This document shows positions 18,271 through 27,730 of a stretch of 64,000 bases of DNA, in pieces. Within the stretch, counting starts at the first letter, position 1. Each line of letters opens with the position of its first letter. The DNA comes from Gelidibacter gilvus. Its GTDB lineage: Bacteria > Bacteroidota > Bacteroidia > Flavobacteriales > Flavobacteriaceae. A program made the translations under genes and the position numbers. Below the pieces are notes generated by a model. The model saw only the letters and a list, made by a program, of their open reading frames with translations. It did no database searches and had not been told where the DNA came from. The DNA is taken from NCBI RefSeq assembly GCF_004115975.1, contig NZ_SDDZ01000015.1, forward strand, positions 22,990 to 86,989, read 5' to 3'.

Positions 18271-20673
18271 TTAGAATCTCACTGACAGTCCACCACCTGC
18301 ACCAAAACGGTTGTCGTAGCTTGCCATCAATGAAAAGTCTCGTGATAAATAATATTCTATTCCTGCATTCCAGGTAACTTCGTCCGCATAATTATTTCCC
18401 ATTGAAAGCTTATCAACCCATCCAAAATCGGCTTGGTATTCATATCTTCCAAAAATGGCTGTTCTTGGAAAAATCAATACTTCACGGGTTAAGCTAATTT
18501 GTGGTCTCAATTTGCTGTCGATACGGACATCAAGATTGAACAGATACGGTGTTAAAAATCGAATCCCTGCGATTGCTGTGGTCGAAATATCCTCCATACT
18601 GTCTGCCATTTCATTTTCAGCTTTCACCCCACCGAACACTCTGAGATAATCGTGTAGATAACGTTCATAGGTCACTTCGGCTTCTAAGTTTTGGTTCCAG
18701 CCGTATTCTGCAGAAATATTAAATTGGTTTCGAATATTGGATGCAACAAAATTAAATGACGCCATATGTGAAGCTGCTTCAAGTGTTGACCACGTATAAA
18801 ACTCGTCTGCCTCCTTAATTAAATGCTTTACTGGATATTTTTCCATTCTTGGATCACGCGGTGTCTCATAGCTTACTACTCGTGCCATTCCGCTCATCAT
18901 ATGATATAATATATGACAATGGAAAAACCAATCACCATGTTCATCGCCATCATTTCCGCTAAACTCTATTGTCACTTCTTGCATCGGTGCAACATTGACC
19001 GTATGTTTTAAAGGCGAATATTCTCCGTTTTTATTGATAACCCTAAAAAAATGACCATGCAAGTGCATGGGATGATGCATCATGGTAAGGTTGTTAAAAG
19101 TAATCCGGGTGACTTCTTTTCCATTTATTTTTATATGATCTGTCTCGCTTAATGGAACACCGTTCATACTCCAGATGTAACGGTTCATATTTCCAGTGAG
19201 GTTCAAAAGGATGTCCTTTACAGGAAGATCTTTATCGCAGGTAGTAGGTTCTGGAGATTTGAGATAATCATAATTGTATTCAGAAAACATGCCCATACCA
19301 TCCATCCCTGCCTTGCCGGCAGGCAGGTTTGAATGATCCATTTTCATTACATCCATAGTTTCAGTAGAATCTTTTTTCATTACCATTTTTGAATGATCCA
19401 TCTTTGAATAATCCATGTCTATCACTTCCTTAGATTTAGTTGAGTCAATATTCAATTCAGTACTGCCATGGCTCATTTTTGAGTGATCCATTTTTTCATT
19501 CATATCAGAATCTTTAGGCATATTCATATCATCCATTTGCATTCCGTATTCTTTCTTCATTTCATAACGCTCATCTTTTTTTGGACGAAATTTCAAGGCG
19601 TGTGCCCCCATTTTCATATCCATATTTGCCATCTCCTGCATCATCTCAATCTTATCGGGTTTTGCTATAACTTCCGCAGGAAGAACTTCTCCTTTTCCAA
19701 AGTATGCCGTAGTTATGCCAGAACCATCCTGTGCCATTGCCCGTAACTCAATCTTCCCATGATGGGGAATAGTGATTATAAAATCATAAGTCTCAGCCGT
19801 AGCTATAAAGGTTTTACTCTGTAGCAAAGGAACAACGTCCATGCCATCTGCAGCCACCAACATAGGAGCTTCCCCACCAAATGTCATCCAAAATTGTGAA
19901 GAAGCGGAGCCATTAATGACTCGTAATCGGACCTTCTCTCCGGGTTTGTAATCGGAGTATTCTACTGATTTCTCTCCATTGACCAAAAATGCAGGATAAT
20001 AAACATCGGCAATGTCTGCGCCTCCCATCCGTTGTCTCCAGAAATCGAGCTGTGAACCGAAGGCTCCTCGGGCAATAACCTTATTCAAAGGTGTTGCCGT
20101 TCCCTTCTTCATTTGATACCACTCGTTCCCGCGTTTGAGATTTTGCATTATGCTGTGCGGATTCTCATTGGTCCAATCAGATAACATGACAATTAAATCA
20201 TGATCATAGTCCAATATTTTTTCCTTTGGATGGATCAACAAAGAACCAAAAACGCCACTTTGCTCCTGAAGCATGGTGTGGGAGTGGTACCAATACGTAC
20301 CCGACTGTCTGATGGGAAATTCATATTTAAAAGTTGTACCAGCTTTAATTGGAGGCGTTGTCAAATAAGGTACGCCGTCAAAAAAATTGGGCAATAAAAG
20401 ACCATGCCAGTGAATTGAGGTTTCAACGCTCATTTCGTTTTTTACATAAATCACCGCATATTCACCTTCCGTAAACTCCAAGGTTGGTCCCGGAATGGAT
20501 CCATTTACGGTCATTCCCTTAACCTCTTTCCCAGTTTTATTGATCAATTCCTCTTTGATTACCAAAGTGTATTCACGAACCGGAAGATTATCAGGATTAC
20601 CTTCCACTGTTTGTGCAGTTACTTGTCCACAGCCTATTAAAAGCAATATTGTAAAGAATCTTAGATGGTTCAT
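18271..20673 (-). CDS. Multicopper oxidase (CopA/PcoA-like) fused to a CopB-like outer-membrane barrel
   Basis: 800 aa with a signal peptide (residues 1-20). Three cupredoxin domains carry the four copper-ligand blocks: SIHWHGLLLPN, YWYHSHTMLQ, HPMHLHGHFF and FFHCHILYHMMSGM. The linker before the third domain (about 345-465) is rich in MDHSKM/MDMK repeats, a typical copper-loading segment, and includes the peptide LPAGKAG encoded by a 21-bp palindromic insert. After the last cupredoxin, from about residue 620, is a second domain of amphipathic beta strands ending in Phe (GGGLSVRF), resembling CopB/PcoB. In other bacteria CopA and CopB are separate proteins. The oxidase is expected to detoxify Cu+ in the periplasm, the barrel portion tethering it to the outer membrane. 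Confidence 0.88.
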   Translation of the reverse strand: MNHLRFFTILLLIGCGQVTAQTVEGNPDNLPVREYTLVIKEELINKTGKEVKGMTVNGSIPGPTLEFTEGEYAVIYVKNEMSVETSIHWHGLLLPNFFDGVPYLTTPPIKAGTTFKYEFPIRQSGTYWYHSHTMLQEQSGVFGSLLIHPKEKILDYDHDLIVMLSDWTNENPHSIMQNLKRGNEWYQMKKGTATPLNKVIARGAFGSQLDFWRQRMGGADIADVYYPAFLVNGEKSVEYSDYKPGEKVRLRVINGSASSQFWMTFGGEAPMLVAADGMDVVPLLQSKTFIATAETYDFIITIPHHGKIELRAMAQDGSGITTAYFGKGEVLPAEVIAKPDKIEMMQEMANMDMKMGAHALKFRPKKDERYEMKKEYGMQMDDMNMPKDSDMNEKMDHSKMSHGSTELNIDSTKSKEVIDMDYSKMDHSKMVMKKDSTETMDVMKMDHSNLPAGKAGMDGMGMFSEYNYDYLKSPEPTTCDKDLPVKDILLNLTGNMNRYIWSMNGVPLSETDHIKINGKEVTRITFNNLTMMHHPMHLHGHFFRVINKNGEYSPLKHTVNVAPMQEVTIEFSGNDGDEHGDWFFHCHILYHMMSGMARVVSYETPRDPRMEKYPVKHLIKEADEFYTWSTLEAASHMASFNFVASNIRNQFNISAEYGWNQNLEAEVTYERYLHDYLRVFGGVKAENEMADSMEDISTTAIAGIRFLTPYLFNLDVRIDSKLRPQISLTREVLIFPRTAIFGRYEYQADFGWVDKLSMGNNYADEVTWNAGIEYYLSRDFSLMASYDNRFGAGGGLSVRF
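19307..19327 (-). repeat. 21-bp palindromic insert encoding LPAGKAG inside the multicopper oxidase
   Basis: The phrase CCTGCC...GGCAGGCAGG interrupts the Met/His-rich linker without breaking frame. Minus-strand translation gives LPAGKAG, nearly the same peptide as the insert in copA (16472-16500). Confidence 0.75.
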
Positions 20674-20723
20674 TGTTATTAGTTTTAAATTATTGGGTAA
20701 CTGATTTCACTAATCATTAGTTA

Positions 20724-21962
20724 TCAATTTGTTCCCGTAAAATAATCGATAATGCTCACTTGATTAAAATAAGCAACAATCGCTTCAATGCGATTTATTT
20801 GAAAATTCAACTGCAATTCCTGTACATCCAAAACCTCCCTAAAATCGATGGTTCCGGTTTCATAATTCTTCAACAAAATCTCGTTGGCATTCTGCGCTTG
20901 AATAAGGTTCTTCTCCTGGGTATCAAAACTGATTCGCGCTGCATTTCTGTTTCTAACTGCGGTTTGCAATTCTGCTATCAAGGAGTTTTCCGAAGCTTGT
21001 TTTTGAATGTCCAAAGCTTCATGTTGGAGCTTGTTCTGTTTTGCGATGGATTTATATTTCTTATTAAAAATGGGAATAGAAAGTGACACCATCGGCATCA
21101 ACATATTGGGTGCTTCGTTGTACAGCATATACTCCAGTCCTACTCCAAAACCAGGCGCACTCTCTTTTTTATTGAGCGCATCCGCTTGGGAAACGACCTT
21201 GTTCAGCTCCTCGAATTTCCGCAATTCAGGGTGGAGTGAAAGGTTGGCAAAATCAATTTCAACGTCGGTCTCAGGCATTATCAAGCTATCTGCAATTGAA
21301 ATTTCGGCGATTTCGCTACGGTTCATAATCTTATTGAACGCTGTCAGTTCTGCGGCATAATCTTGCTCCAGCACTAATTTTCGTTCCATCAGATCGTTTT
21401 GCCGCATCTGAAGCCGCAACACCGATACCGCTGAGGCCTGTCCCACCTCCACCGAGGTCAATGCCATCCGCTCATAAACTTGTAGCAATTGAATATTGGA
21501 TTCCAACACTTCTTGTTTTTTAGCAATTTGATAAAGCCGGTAATAGGATTGCGACAAAACCATGGCGATTTTTCTTTTGGCGATTTCAATTTCCAAAAAA
21601 TCGGCATCAGCTAATGCTGAAGCATAATCGCCACGGGCAGGGATAGTTCCAAACCAAGGCAACATTTGCATCACCGAAAACTCCCCTTGCTGCATCATGG
21701 GCATTTCGGTTCCAACCATATATCCGGCTGAAATCTCAGTATCAGGAAGCGTGTTGGTCTCCGAAATTTTTTCCAGCGAAATGGCATGTTGCTTTTCAAC
21801 AGCTTGAATATTGGGATTGTTAGTTATGGCTTCTTCAATATAAGTTGCCAGTTCCTGCCCGTGTGAAGGTCCTCCAAAAAACAGCAGCGTCACAAGAAAT
21901 ATCCCTACAAAGCGGAACTGCGACCTAGGCCAACGAATGATTGTATTTAAGTTAAGATTCAT
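20724..21962 (-). CDS. TolC-family outer-membrane channel (CusC-like)
   Basis: 412 aa with an N-terminal signal (hydrophobic 17-32, ending PSHGQ). Two repeats of long alpha-helical segments and short beta hairpins make up an outer-membrane efflux protein domain (EAITNNPNIQAVEKQHA; ASAVSVLRLQMRQNDLMERK; YETGTIDFREVLDVQELQLN). It is 5 bp downstream of cusA and 50 bp upstream of the multicopper oxidase, in the same transcript. It should form the exit duct of the Cu/Ag RND pump with the adaptor encoded at 11705-13447. Confidence 0.9.
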   Translation of the reverse strand: MNLNLNTIIRWPRSQFRFVGIFLVTLLFFGGPSHGQELATYIEEAITNNPNIQAVEKQHAISLEKISETNTLPDTEISAGYMVGTEMPMMQQGEFSVMQMLPWFGTIPARGDYASALADADFLEIEIAKRKIAMVLSQSYYRLYQIAKKQEVLESNIQLLQVYERMALTSVEVGQASAVSVLRLQMRQNDLMERKLVLEQDYAAELTAFNKIMNRSEIAEISIADSLIMPETDVEIDFANLSLHPELRKFEELNKVVSQADALNKKESAPGFGVGLEYMLYNEAPNMLMPMVSLSIPIFNKKYKSIAKQNKLQHEALDIQKQASENSLIAELQTAVRNRNAARISFDTQEKNLIQAQNANEILLKNYETGTIDFREVLDVQELQLNFQINRIEAIVAYFNQVSIIDYFTGTN

Positions 21963-21967
21963 TATTT

Positions 21968-24900
21968 CTATTGGTTTTTAAGAATTCTTAGTCGTCTTTT
22001 CAATTTTGCCTCCCGTCTCCAACTGAATAATACAGGCACAACAAAGAGTGTGATCAATGCAATCAACATCCCACCAAAACTTGGAATGGCCATTGGGATC
22101 ATGATATCACTTCCGCGACCTGTAGATGTCAATATGGGCAACAAAGCCAAAAGTGTGGTGGCTGTAGTCATCAAACATGGGCGGATCCGCTTCATTCCGG
22201 CTTCTACAACGGAGGCACGGATTTCCTTGACATTTTCTGGTTCGTTTTTATCAAAAGTTTGGGTGAGGTAAGTAGCCATGACGACGCCGTCATCGGTGGC
22301 AATCCCAAAGAGCGCAATAAATCCGACCCAAACAGCGACACTTAAGTTTATGGGATGCATTTGGAACATTTCCCGTAAGTTTTCGCCAAAAAAGGTGAAA
22401 TTTAAGAACCAATCCTGACCGTAAAACCAGATCATCAAAAATCCGCCAGCAAACGCAACTGCAATTCCTGAGAATACCATTAGGGACGTAAATACCGAAC
22501 GGAATTGGAAATACAGGATGAAAAAGATGATCACCAAAGCCAAAGGCACAATTATAGAAAGGGTTTTTTCGGCGCGCAATTGGTTTTCATAGGTTCCCGT
22601 AAATTTGTAATTGATCCCCTTTGGAACGGTGAGCTCTCCACTGGCAATCTTCTCTTTGATCAAGGCCTGTGCATTTTCTACCACATTGACTTCCGCGTAG
22701 CCGTCGAGTTTGTCAAATAACACATGACCTACCAGAAACGTATCCTCACTATTGATCATCTGGGGTCCCTGCTCATAGCGCACTTCAACAAGTTCGCCCA
22801 AGGGTACAGGATTGCCATTTTCTACTGGCACGTAAATATTTTTCAGGTCTTCTGGATCCGCCCGTAACTCGCGCGGATAACGCACCCTAACGTCGTAACG
22901 TTCTCTTCCTTCCACCGTTTGTGTCAACGCCATGCCTCCCACAGCTACCTGTAGAATTTGCTGAACCTCTTCAATGGTAACACCGTATCTCGCCAATCGA
23001 TCTCTTTTAATGTCTATTAAGAGATAGGGTTTTCCAACTATTCGATCAGCAAACACTGCTTCTACTTTTACGCCTTCTGCGTGTTTTAAAATTTCTTCCA
23101 ATTCTATTCCGAAAGCTTCAATCTTACCAAGATCTTGTCCCAAAACTTTAATTCCCATCGGGGCGCGCATTCCGGTTTGCAACATGACCAATCGGGTTTC
23201 AATAGGCTGTAATTTTGGGGCGGAGGTGACCCCAGGAAGTTTGGTCACTCGGACTATTTCATTCCAAATATCGTCCGGAGACTTTATTTCCGGTCGCCAA
23301 TTTCTATAAAATTCGCCGTCATTATCGGGAACAAGATCTTGCTCTTTTACAAAAAATGAATCTTGTGTTTCTGTAGTTTCAGCATCGCCATTCTTCGCAG
23401 CATCACCATTCGGATTCAGAACAAGGCTACCATTTTTAAGAACAAACAATCCATTTTTATCCACTTTAAACCGTTGGCGCTTTCCATCTTCATTTAACGC
23501 GTATTCCGATTTATACAGAATGATATTTTCATACATTGATAATGGTGCTGGATCTAAAGCCGACTCCGTGCGCCCAGCTTTTCCAACCACAGTGCTGATT
23601 TCTGGAATACTCGCCACGGCCATATCCAATTGCTGTAGCACACGTTTATTCTCTTCAACCCCAGAGTGAGGCATAGAGGTTGGCATTAATAGGAAAGCGC
23701 CTTCATTAAGTGAGGGCATAAATTCCTTACCCGTATTTTGCCAGATCAAGACTCCAAAAACAACGATAAGTGTAGGCAAAGAAAGAAATAATATTTTATT
23801 TCGAAGTGCCCAGCCAAGAATCCGAGTATAGTAATATTGAAACAACCAGAACAACCCTAAGAGACCAAAACAGATAAAACCTACAAACAACAAGTTCCAA
23901 AAAATACTTTTATCCACGCCAAGTGGACGCCAGAATTCTGCCAAGAGGAAGACAACCGCCAAGGCAGAGATTAATATATTTATGCTATTGGCGCGTTTAT
24001 CGGACAGAGTTAACCTATCGGATAGTTTAGAAGTTATGTTCTCGTCTTTTAACAAGCCGGTGATGCCGAATCCTATTAAAATAAGGCCCAACCAATACCC
24101 ATAAACGATGGCCGTAATTCCAAGAAGGATTAATATGATATGGATGAGATTTGCAGTAACTTTTCTAAGGCTTTTTCTACGGAACAAGTAGGCTGCAAAC
24201 GGCGGAATCAGAAATAGCGCTACAATAAACGAAGCAGTAATGGCCATGGTTTTTGTAAACGCCAAGGGTCTGAATAATTTACCTTCCGCACCGATCATCG
24301 TAAACACTGGAATAAAACTGATGATGGTTGTCAATACCGCGGTAAGAATAGCGCCTGAAACTTCAGCACTAGCCTCATAGACCACATGATTGATCGATTG
24401 TTTAATCCCAGTCAGAGTATAGCGTTCTTTTTCCTCATCCAGATGTCGGATGATGTTTTCAGAAAGTATGACCCCAATATCCACCATCGTACCGATGGCA
24501 ATAGCAATTCCGGATAGGGCAACAATATTGGCATCCACATTAAAGAGCTTCATCGCAATGAAGACCATCAAGACCGCCACGGGCAATAATCCTGAAATCA
24601 GTATGGAAGCTCTTAGATTGAAAACCATGACAATAATGACTAAGATCGTGATAAGAATTTCCAAGCTTAAGGCCTCGTCAAGTGTATCTAAAGTTTCCTG
24701 AATAAGTACCGATCGATCATAAAAAGGAACGACGGTGAGTTGCGATATCGTGCCATCTGAAAGCTCTTTGGAAGGCAGACCAGCCTTAAGCTCTTCTATC
24801 TTTTCCTTGACATTAGTGATCACGGCCATCGGGTTGGCACCATAACGTGCGGTAATCACGCCGCCTACAACCTCAGCACCTTCTTTGTCCAAAATCCCTC

Positions 24901-25768
24901 GTCGCGGAGCAGGCCCCAAACTTACTTTTGCGATATCTTTAATCCGAATGGCCGTATAATTTTCAGAGGTTACAACCGCATCTTCAATATCCGCAACAGA
25001 TTTTATATAGCCCAGACCCCGCACCAAGTATTCCACTTGGTTGATTTCCATGGTTTGTGCGCCAATATCCTTATTGCTTTCTTTTACCGCTTTGACAATT
25101 TCCGATAGACCAATATTATATTGGCGCATCAGCTCTGGTTTTACGTCAATTTGATATTCCTGTACATAACCTCCTATCGATGCCACTTCAGAAACACCAC
25201 TTGCTGAAGACAGTGCATATTTCACATAATAGTCCTGGATACTTCGTAATTCGTGCAGATCCCAACCTCCGGTGACATTGCCATCTTTATCGCGACCTTC
25301 TAAAGTGTACCAATAAATTTGCCCTAATCCTGTAGCATCAGGACCTAAGGATGGGTTGACACCATCAGGAAGTAAACCGGAAGGCAAGGAGTTGAGCTTT
25401 TCCAAAATACGGCTGCGGCTCCAATAGAACTCGATATCTTCTTCAAAAATAATATAGATGCTCGAGAAGCCGAACATTGAGGAACTACGGATGGTCTTCA
25501 CCCCTGGAATTCCCAATAACGTCGTGGTAAGCGGATAGCTTATTTGGTCTTCTATATCCTGAGGGGAGCGCCCTTCCCATTGTGTGTAAACAATTTGTTG
25601 GTTTTCACCAATATCAGGAATGGCATCTACAGCAACAGGATTGGTGGGAAGAAAGCCAGTATCCCAATTGAAAGGAGCATTGACCACGCCCATGCCTACG
25701 AAGAGGGTGAGCAATAAAACCGCTACCAGCTTATTCTCTATAAGAAATTTTATGCTTTTATTTAGCAT
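21968..25768 (-). CDS. cusA: CusA/CzcA-family heavy-metal RND pump
   Basis: 1266 aa, longer than the roughly 1040 aa of the classical family. An N-terminal helix is followed by the RND motifs of heavy-metal exporters (EEDIEFYWSRSRILEKL; GIAIAIGTMVDIGVILSEN in helix IV with the proton-relay Asp; AFVGFIALFGIATDD-like region near 1150). Extra length lies in a hydrophobic insertion after the first helix bundle (about residues 535-650) and an acidic periplasmic insertion (about 755-800), both of which I know from Bacteroidota relatives. Several Met residues in the periplasmic part fit Cu+/Ag+ binding. It is the second gene of the island, after the HYC_CC_PP protein. Confidence 0.92.
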   Translation of the reverse strand: MLNKSIKFLIENKLVAVLLLTLFVGMGVVNAPFNWDTGFLPTNPVAVDAIPDIGENQQIVYTQWEGRSPQDIEDQISYPLTTTLLGIPGVKTIRSSSMFGFSSIYIIFEEDIEFYWSRSRILEKLNSLPSGLLPDGVNPSLGPDATGLGQIYWYTLEGRDKDGNVTGGWDLHELRSIQDYYVKYALSSASGVSEVASIGGYVQEYQIDVKPELMRQYNIGLSEIVKAVKESNKDIGAQTMEINQVEYLVRGLGYIKSVADIEDAVVTSENYTAIRIKDIAKVSLGPAPRRGILDKEGAEVVGGVITARYGANPMAVITNVKEKIEELKAGLPSKELSDGTISQLTVVPFYDRSVLIQETLDTLDEALSLEILITILVIIVMVFNLRASILISGLLPVAVLMVFIAMKLFNVDANIVALSGIAIAIGTMVDIGVILSENIIRHLDEEKERYTLTGIKQSINHVVYEASAEVSGAILTAVLTTIISFIPVFTMIGAEGKLFRPLAFTKTMAITASFIVALFLIPPFAAYLFRRKSLRKVTANLIHIILILLGITAIVYGYWLGLILIGFGITGLLKDENITSKLSDRLTLSDKRANSINILISALAVVFLLAEFWRPLGVDKSIFWNLLFVGFICFGLLGLFWLFQYYYTRILGWALRNKILFLSLPTLIVVFGVLIWQNTGKEFMPSLNEGAFLLMPTSMPHSGVEENKRVLQQLDMAVASIPEISTVVGKAGRTESALDPAPLSMYENIILYKSEYALNEDGKRQRFKVDKNGLFVLKNGSLVLNPNGDAAKNGDAETTETQDSFFVKEQDLVPDNDGEFYRNWRPEIKSPDDIWNEIVRVTKLPGVTSAPKLQPIETRLVMLQTGMRAPMGIKVLGQDLGKIEAFGIELEEILKHAEGVKVEAVFADRIVGKPYLLIDIKRDRLARYGVTIEEVQQILQVAVGGMALTQTVEGRERYDVRVRYPRELRADPEDLKNIYVPVENGNPVPLGELVEVRYEQGPQMINSEDTFLVGHVLFDKLDGYAEVNVVENAQALIKEKIASGELTVPKGINYKFTGTYENQLRAEKTLSIIVPLALVIIFFILYFQFRSVFTSLMVFSGIAVAFAGGFLMIWFYGQDWFLNFTFFGENLREMFQMHPINLSVAVWVGFIALFGIATDDGVVMATYLTQTFDKNEPENVKEIRASVVEAGMKRIRPCLMTTATTLLALLPILTSTGRGSDIMIPMAIPSFGGMLIALITLFVVPVLFSWRREAKLKRRLRILKNQ

Positions 25769-25877
25769 TGATTTGGATTGTTAAACAGTTAAACATTGAA
25801 TAAAACCCTGATAAAATCAGAAAATTAAAGTCAACAAAATGAGCCCAATTGGGTTGTCACCAAAGGGCTAATTTTCC

Positions 25878-25902
25878 GTTCCGATAAGTATCGGATCGGA
25901 AC
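25878..25902. repeat. Double palindrome (CCGATA-AG-TATCGG within GTTCCGAT...ATCGGAAC)
   Basis: Two overlapping perfect inverted repeats share the core, so two alternative hairpins are possible. It lies in the 143-bp gap between cusA and the HYC_CC_PP gene. It resembles dispersed palindromic elements more than a terminator, as no T-run follows. Confidence 0.6.
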
Positions 25903-25911
25903 TGTTTAAAA

Positions 25912-26328
25912 TCAAATTAAATAAGTCTCGTGTAGCTTTTGTATATCCCGTATGAGAAAGGGGGGATTGTAATCTTTAAAAGGAATGATGTTTTCATCCA
26001 ATCCTTCAAAAAGATTGATATACGAATAGAAGAAGGCGGCAACAAAAACTTGTTGCTCTAAATTTAAAGTGTCAAATGTTAATTTCAGATCATCTTGACC
26101 TTCCATAACGATCTGTAGTTCTGAACAACATGATTTTTCTGTAAGTTCATTACCACATTCTTTAGTCGGCACTTGTTTCTCCATTCCACAAGTCTTAACC
26201 TTATCGAACAAAGAAAAATCAACTAAATGATCTCCACAATAATGCATATCCACAGTGAACGACATTGTAGTAAATAATACTAAAGTCGCTAAGGTAACCG
26301 ATAACATTTTATGGAAAAATGATTTCAT
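25912..26328 (-). CDS. HYC_CC_PP family small exported protein
   Basis: 138 aa. A signal-like hydrophobic N-terminus (about 8-24) leads to the motif HYCGDHLVD (29-37), then KEC...KSCCSEL, and near the end YNPPFLIRDIQ. These are the HYC, CC and PP features that name this Bacteroidota family, which typically accompanies copper efflux genes. The Cys/His content suggests periplasmic copper binding. It is the first gene of the island on the minus strand, so it probably marks the main promoter. A TATCTTTG (-7-like) at 26336-26343 lies so close to the ATG that the true start may be Met8 (26307). Confidence 0.8.
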   Translation of the reverse strand: MKSFFHKMLSVTLATLVLFTTMSFTVDMHYCGDHLVDFSLFDKVKTCGMEKQVPTKECGNELTEKSCCSELQIVMEGQDDLKLTFDTLNLEQQVFVAAFFYSYINLFEGLDENIIPFKDYNPPFLIRDIQKLHETYLI

Positions 26329-26424
26329 ATAGTGGCAAAGATATAAAATTTTTGCACAGGTTCTGGAATTTATATTAATGATGAATAGGTTGATAACTCT
26401 TTTAAAGAATAAACCATTTAAATT

Positions 26425-26976
26425 TTATCTTTCCAGCACTGCCAAAATCTCTCCGTCTTTTGGCTTAATTTTGCTTTCAAATGAAGTGATAAGTTGTCCG
26501 TTTTCGTCAAGGAGAAATTTAGTAAAATTCCATTTCACATCCACATCCATAACGCCATTTTCAGCTTTAGAAGTCAGCCACTCAAAAATGGGAGCCATAT
26601 CCTGTCCTTTTACCGATACTTTAGCGGCCATTGGGAAAGTCACCCCATAATTCTGTTCGCAAAATGTTGAAATCTCATCATTGCTCCCAGGTTCCTGAGC
26701 TCCAAAATTATTGGCCGGAAATCCTACGATGACCAACTTGTCCTTATGCTCATTATATAAATTCTCCAAGCCCTCGTATTGCGGTGTGTATCCGCATTTT
26801 GAAGCAGTATTTACAATCAGTATTTTCTTTCCTTTGAAATTCGAAAAATCGATCTCACCACCAGAAAGCGATTGGACCTTAAATTGATGAATGGAATTAT
26901 TTTGCATGGCTACAGAAGTTTGTGAGATTAAATTAATAGAGAAAAAGAAGGTTAAAACGACTAGAATATTTTTCAT
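26425..26976 (-). CDS. Exported glutathione-peroxidase-family thiol peroxidase
   Basis: 183 aa. A signal peptide (residues 1-23) is followed by a full GPx fold: NTASKCGYTPQYEGLE with the peroxidatic Cys61 in place of selenocysteine, GFPANNFGAQEPGS (conserved Gln and the second-Cys loop region with FCEQNYGVTFP), and WNFTKFLLDENG with the catalytic Trp/Asn. Such bacterial enzymes usually use thioredoxin-like reductants rather than glutathione. Periplasmic peroxide defence next to a copper-resistance island makes functional sense, but it has its own gap of about 95 bp and may be transcribed separately. Confidence 0.9.
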   Translation of the reverse strand: MKNILVVLTFFFSINLISQTSVAMQNNSIHQFKVQSLSGGEIDFSNFKGKKILIVNTASKCGYTPQYEGLENLYNEHKDKLVIVGFPANNFGAQEPGSNDEISTFCEQNYGVTFPMAAKVSVKGQDMAPIFEWLTSKAENGVMDVDVKWNFTKFLLDENGQLITSFESKIKPKDGEILAVLER

Positions 26977-27382
26977 TTGTTTTTATGGCTAAGTTAAGAA
27001 AATCAAAGCCACTTTCAATTAATGTCATGTTAAAGATGAATAAGCTTATCCATTTATCCTAATACCAAATCGGTTGTGGAATTACAAATAAAGATCATCC
27101 TCCAAATCAAGAACCTCGAGACCCGTCCGACCGGCACGGGCGGGCAAGCTCACGAAATATGTATAAGAAACTGCTTTTTCGATTGAGGTAAGCTTTGATG
27201 GATTAAACCACTGGTGGAAATAAAATGTTTTGGATCATAACATTTGTTTCGAATTACATAAAATTTGGCTATTGCAGAAAGACGTTCTATAAAAAATAGA
27301 ACTATTATTAGTGTGTTAAATTGAACAATTGTATTTTTAGAAATGACATTCACCAAATTATTTATAATAAATTAAAACCAAC
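26977..27382. other. Intergenic region with GC-rich palindrome
   Basis: 406 bp between the divergent peroxidase and SMR genes. A GC-rich imperfect palindrome (CCCGTCC...GGGCGGG) occupies 27121-27145 in otherwise AT-rich sequence and looks like a dispersed element. A weak TATTTTTA (-7-like) occurs near 27332, ahead of the SMR gene. I see no guanidine-riboswitch structure. Confidence 0.5.
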
Positions 27383-27730
27383 ATGAACATCAACTGGATT
27401 ATATTGATCATTGGCGGCATATTCGAGACCGGATTTGCAGTAAGCTTAGGAAAGGCACAACACACTTCTGGTAAGGAGATGTGGCTATGGTTACTTTCTT
27501 TTATCGTGTGCGTAGGCATAAGCATGTATCTGTTATTCAAGGCCATGGGCGGTGAGAATCCCATCCCTGTTGGCACGGCCTATGCCGTATGGGGCGCCAT
27601 TGGAGCCGTAGGCACAGTCATAGCAGGTATTTTGCTGTTCAAGGAACCTGTGACGTTTTGGCGTATGTTCTTTATTAGCACCCTAGTCATTTCCGTAATT
27701 GGGTTACAGGTGGTAAGCACCGATACTTAA
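27383..27730 (+). CDS. Small multidrug resistance transporter, SugE/Gdx-like guanidinium exporter type
   Basis: 115 aa with four membrane helices. Helix 1 carries the essential Glu in GGIFETGFAVSLGKA. Helix 3 has GTAYAVWGAIGAVGTVIAGILLFKEP, close to the Gdx/SugE signature (GTAYAVWxGIGAVG) rather than the EmrE drug-exporter one. SMR proteins work as dual-topology dimers that exchange a cation for protons. Guanidinium export is therefore likely, but a quaternary-ammonium role cannot be excluded. It is a single gene; a homodimer is expected as no partner SMR gene is adjacent. Confidence 0.88.
   Translation: MNINWIILIIGGIFETGFAVSLGKAQHTSGKEMWLWLLSFIVCVGISMYLLFKAMGGENPIPVGTAYAVWGAIGAVGTVIAGILLFKEPVTFWRMFFISTLVISVIGLQVVSTDT

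Noticed and set aside
27275..27382. Guanidine riboswitch upstream of the SMR exporter
   Set aside because: No conserved ACGR/GGGA-type loops or paired stems of the known classes could be found in the short AT-rich leader.
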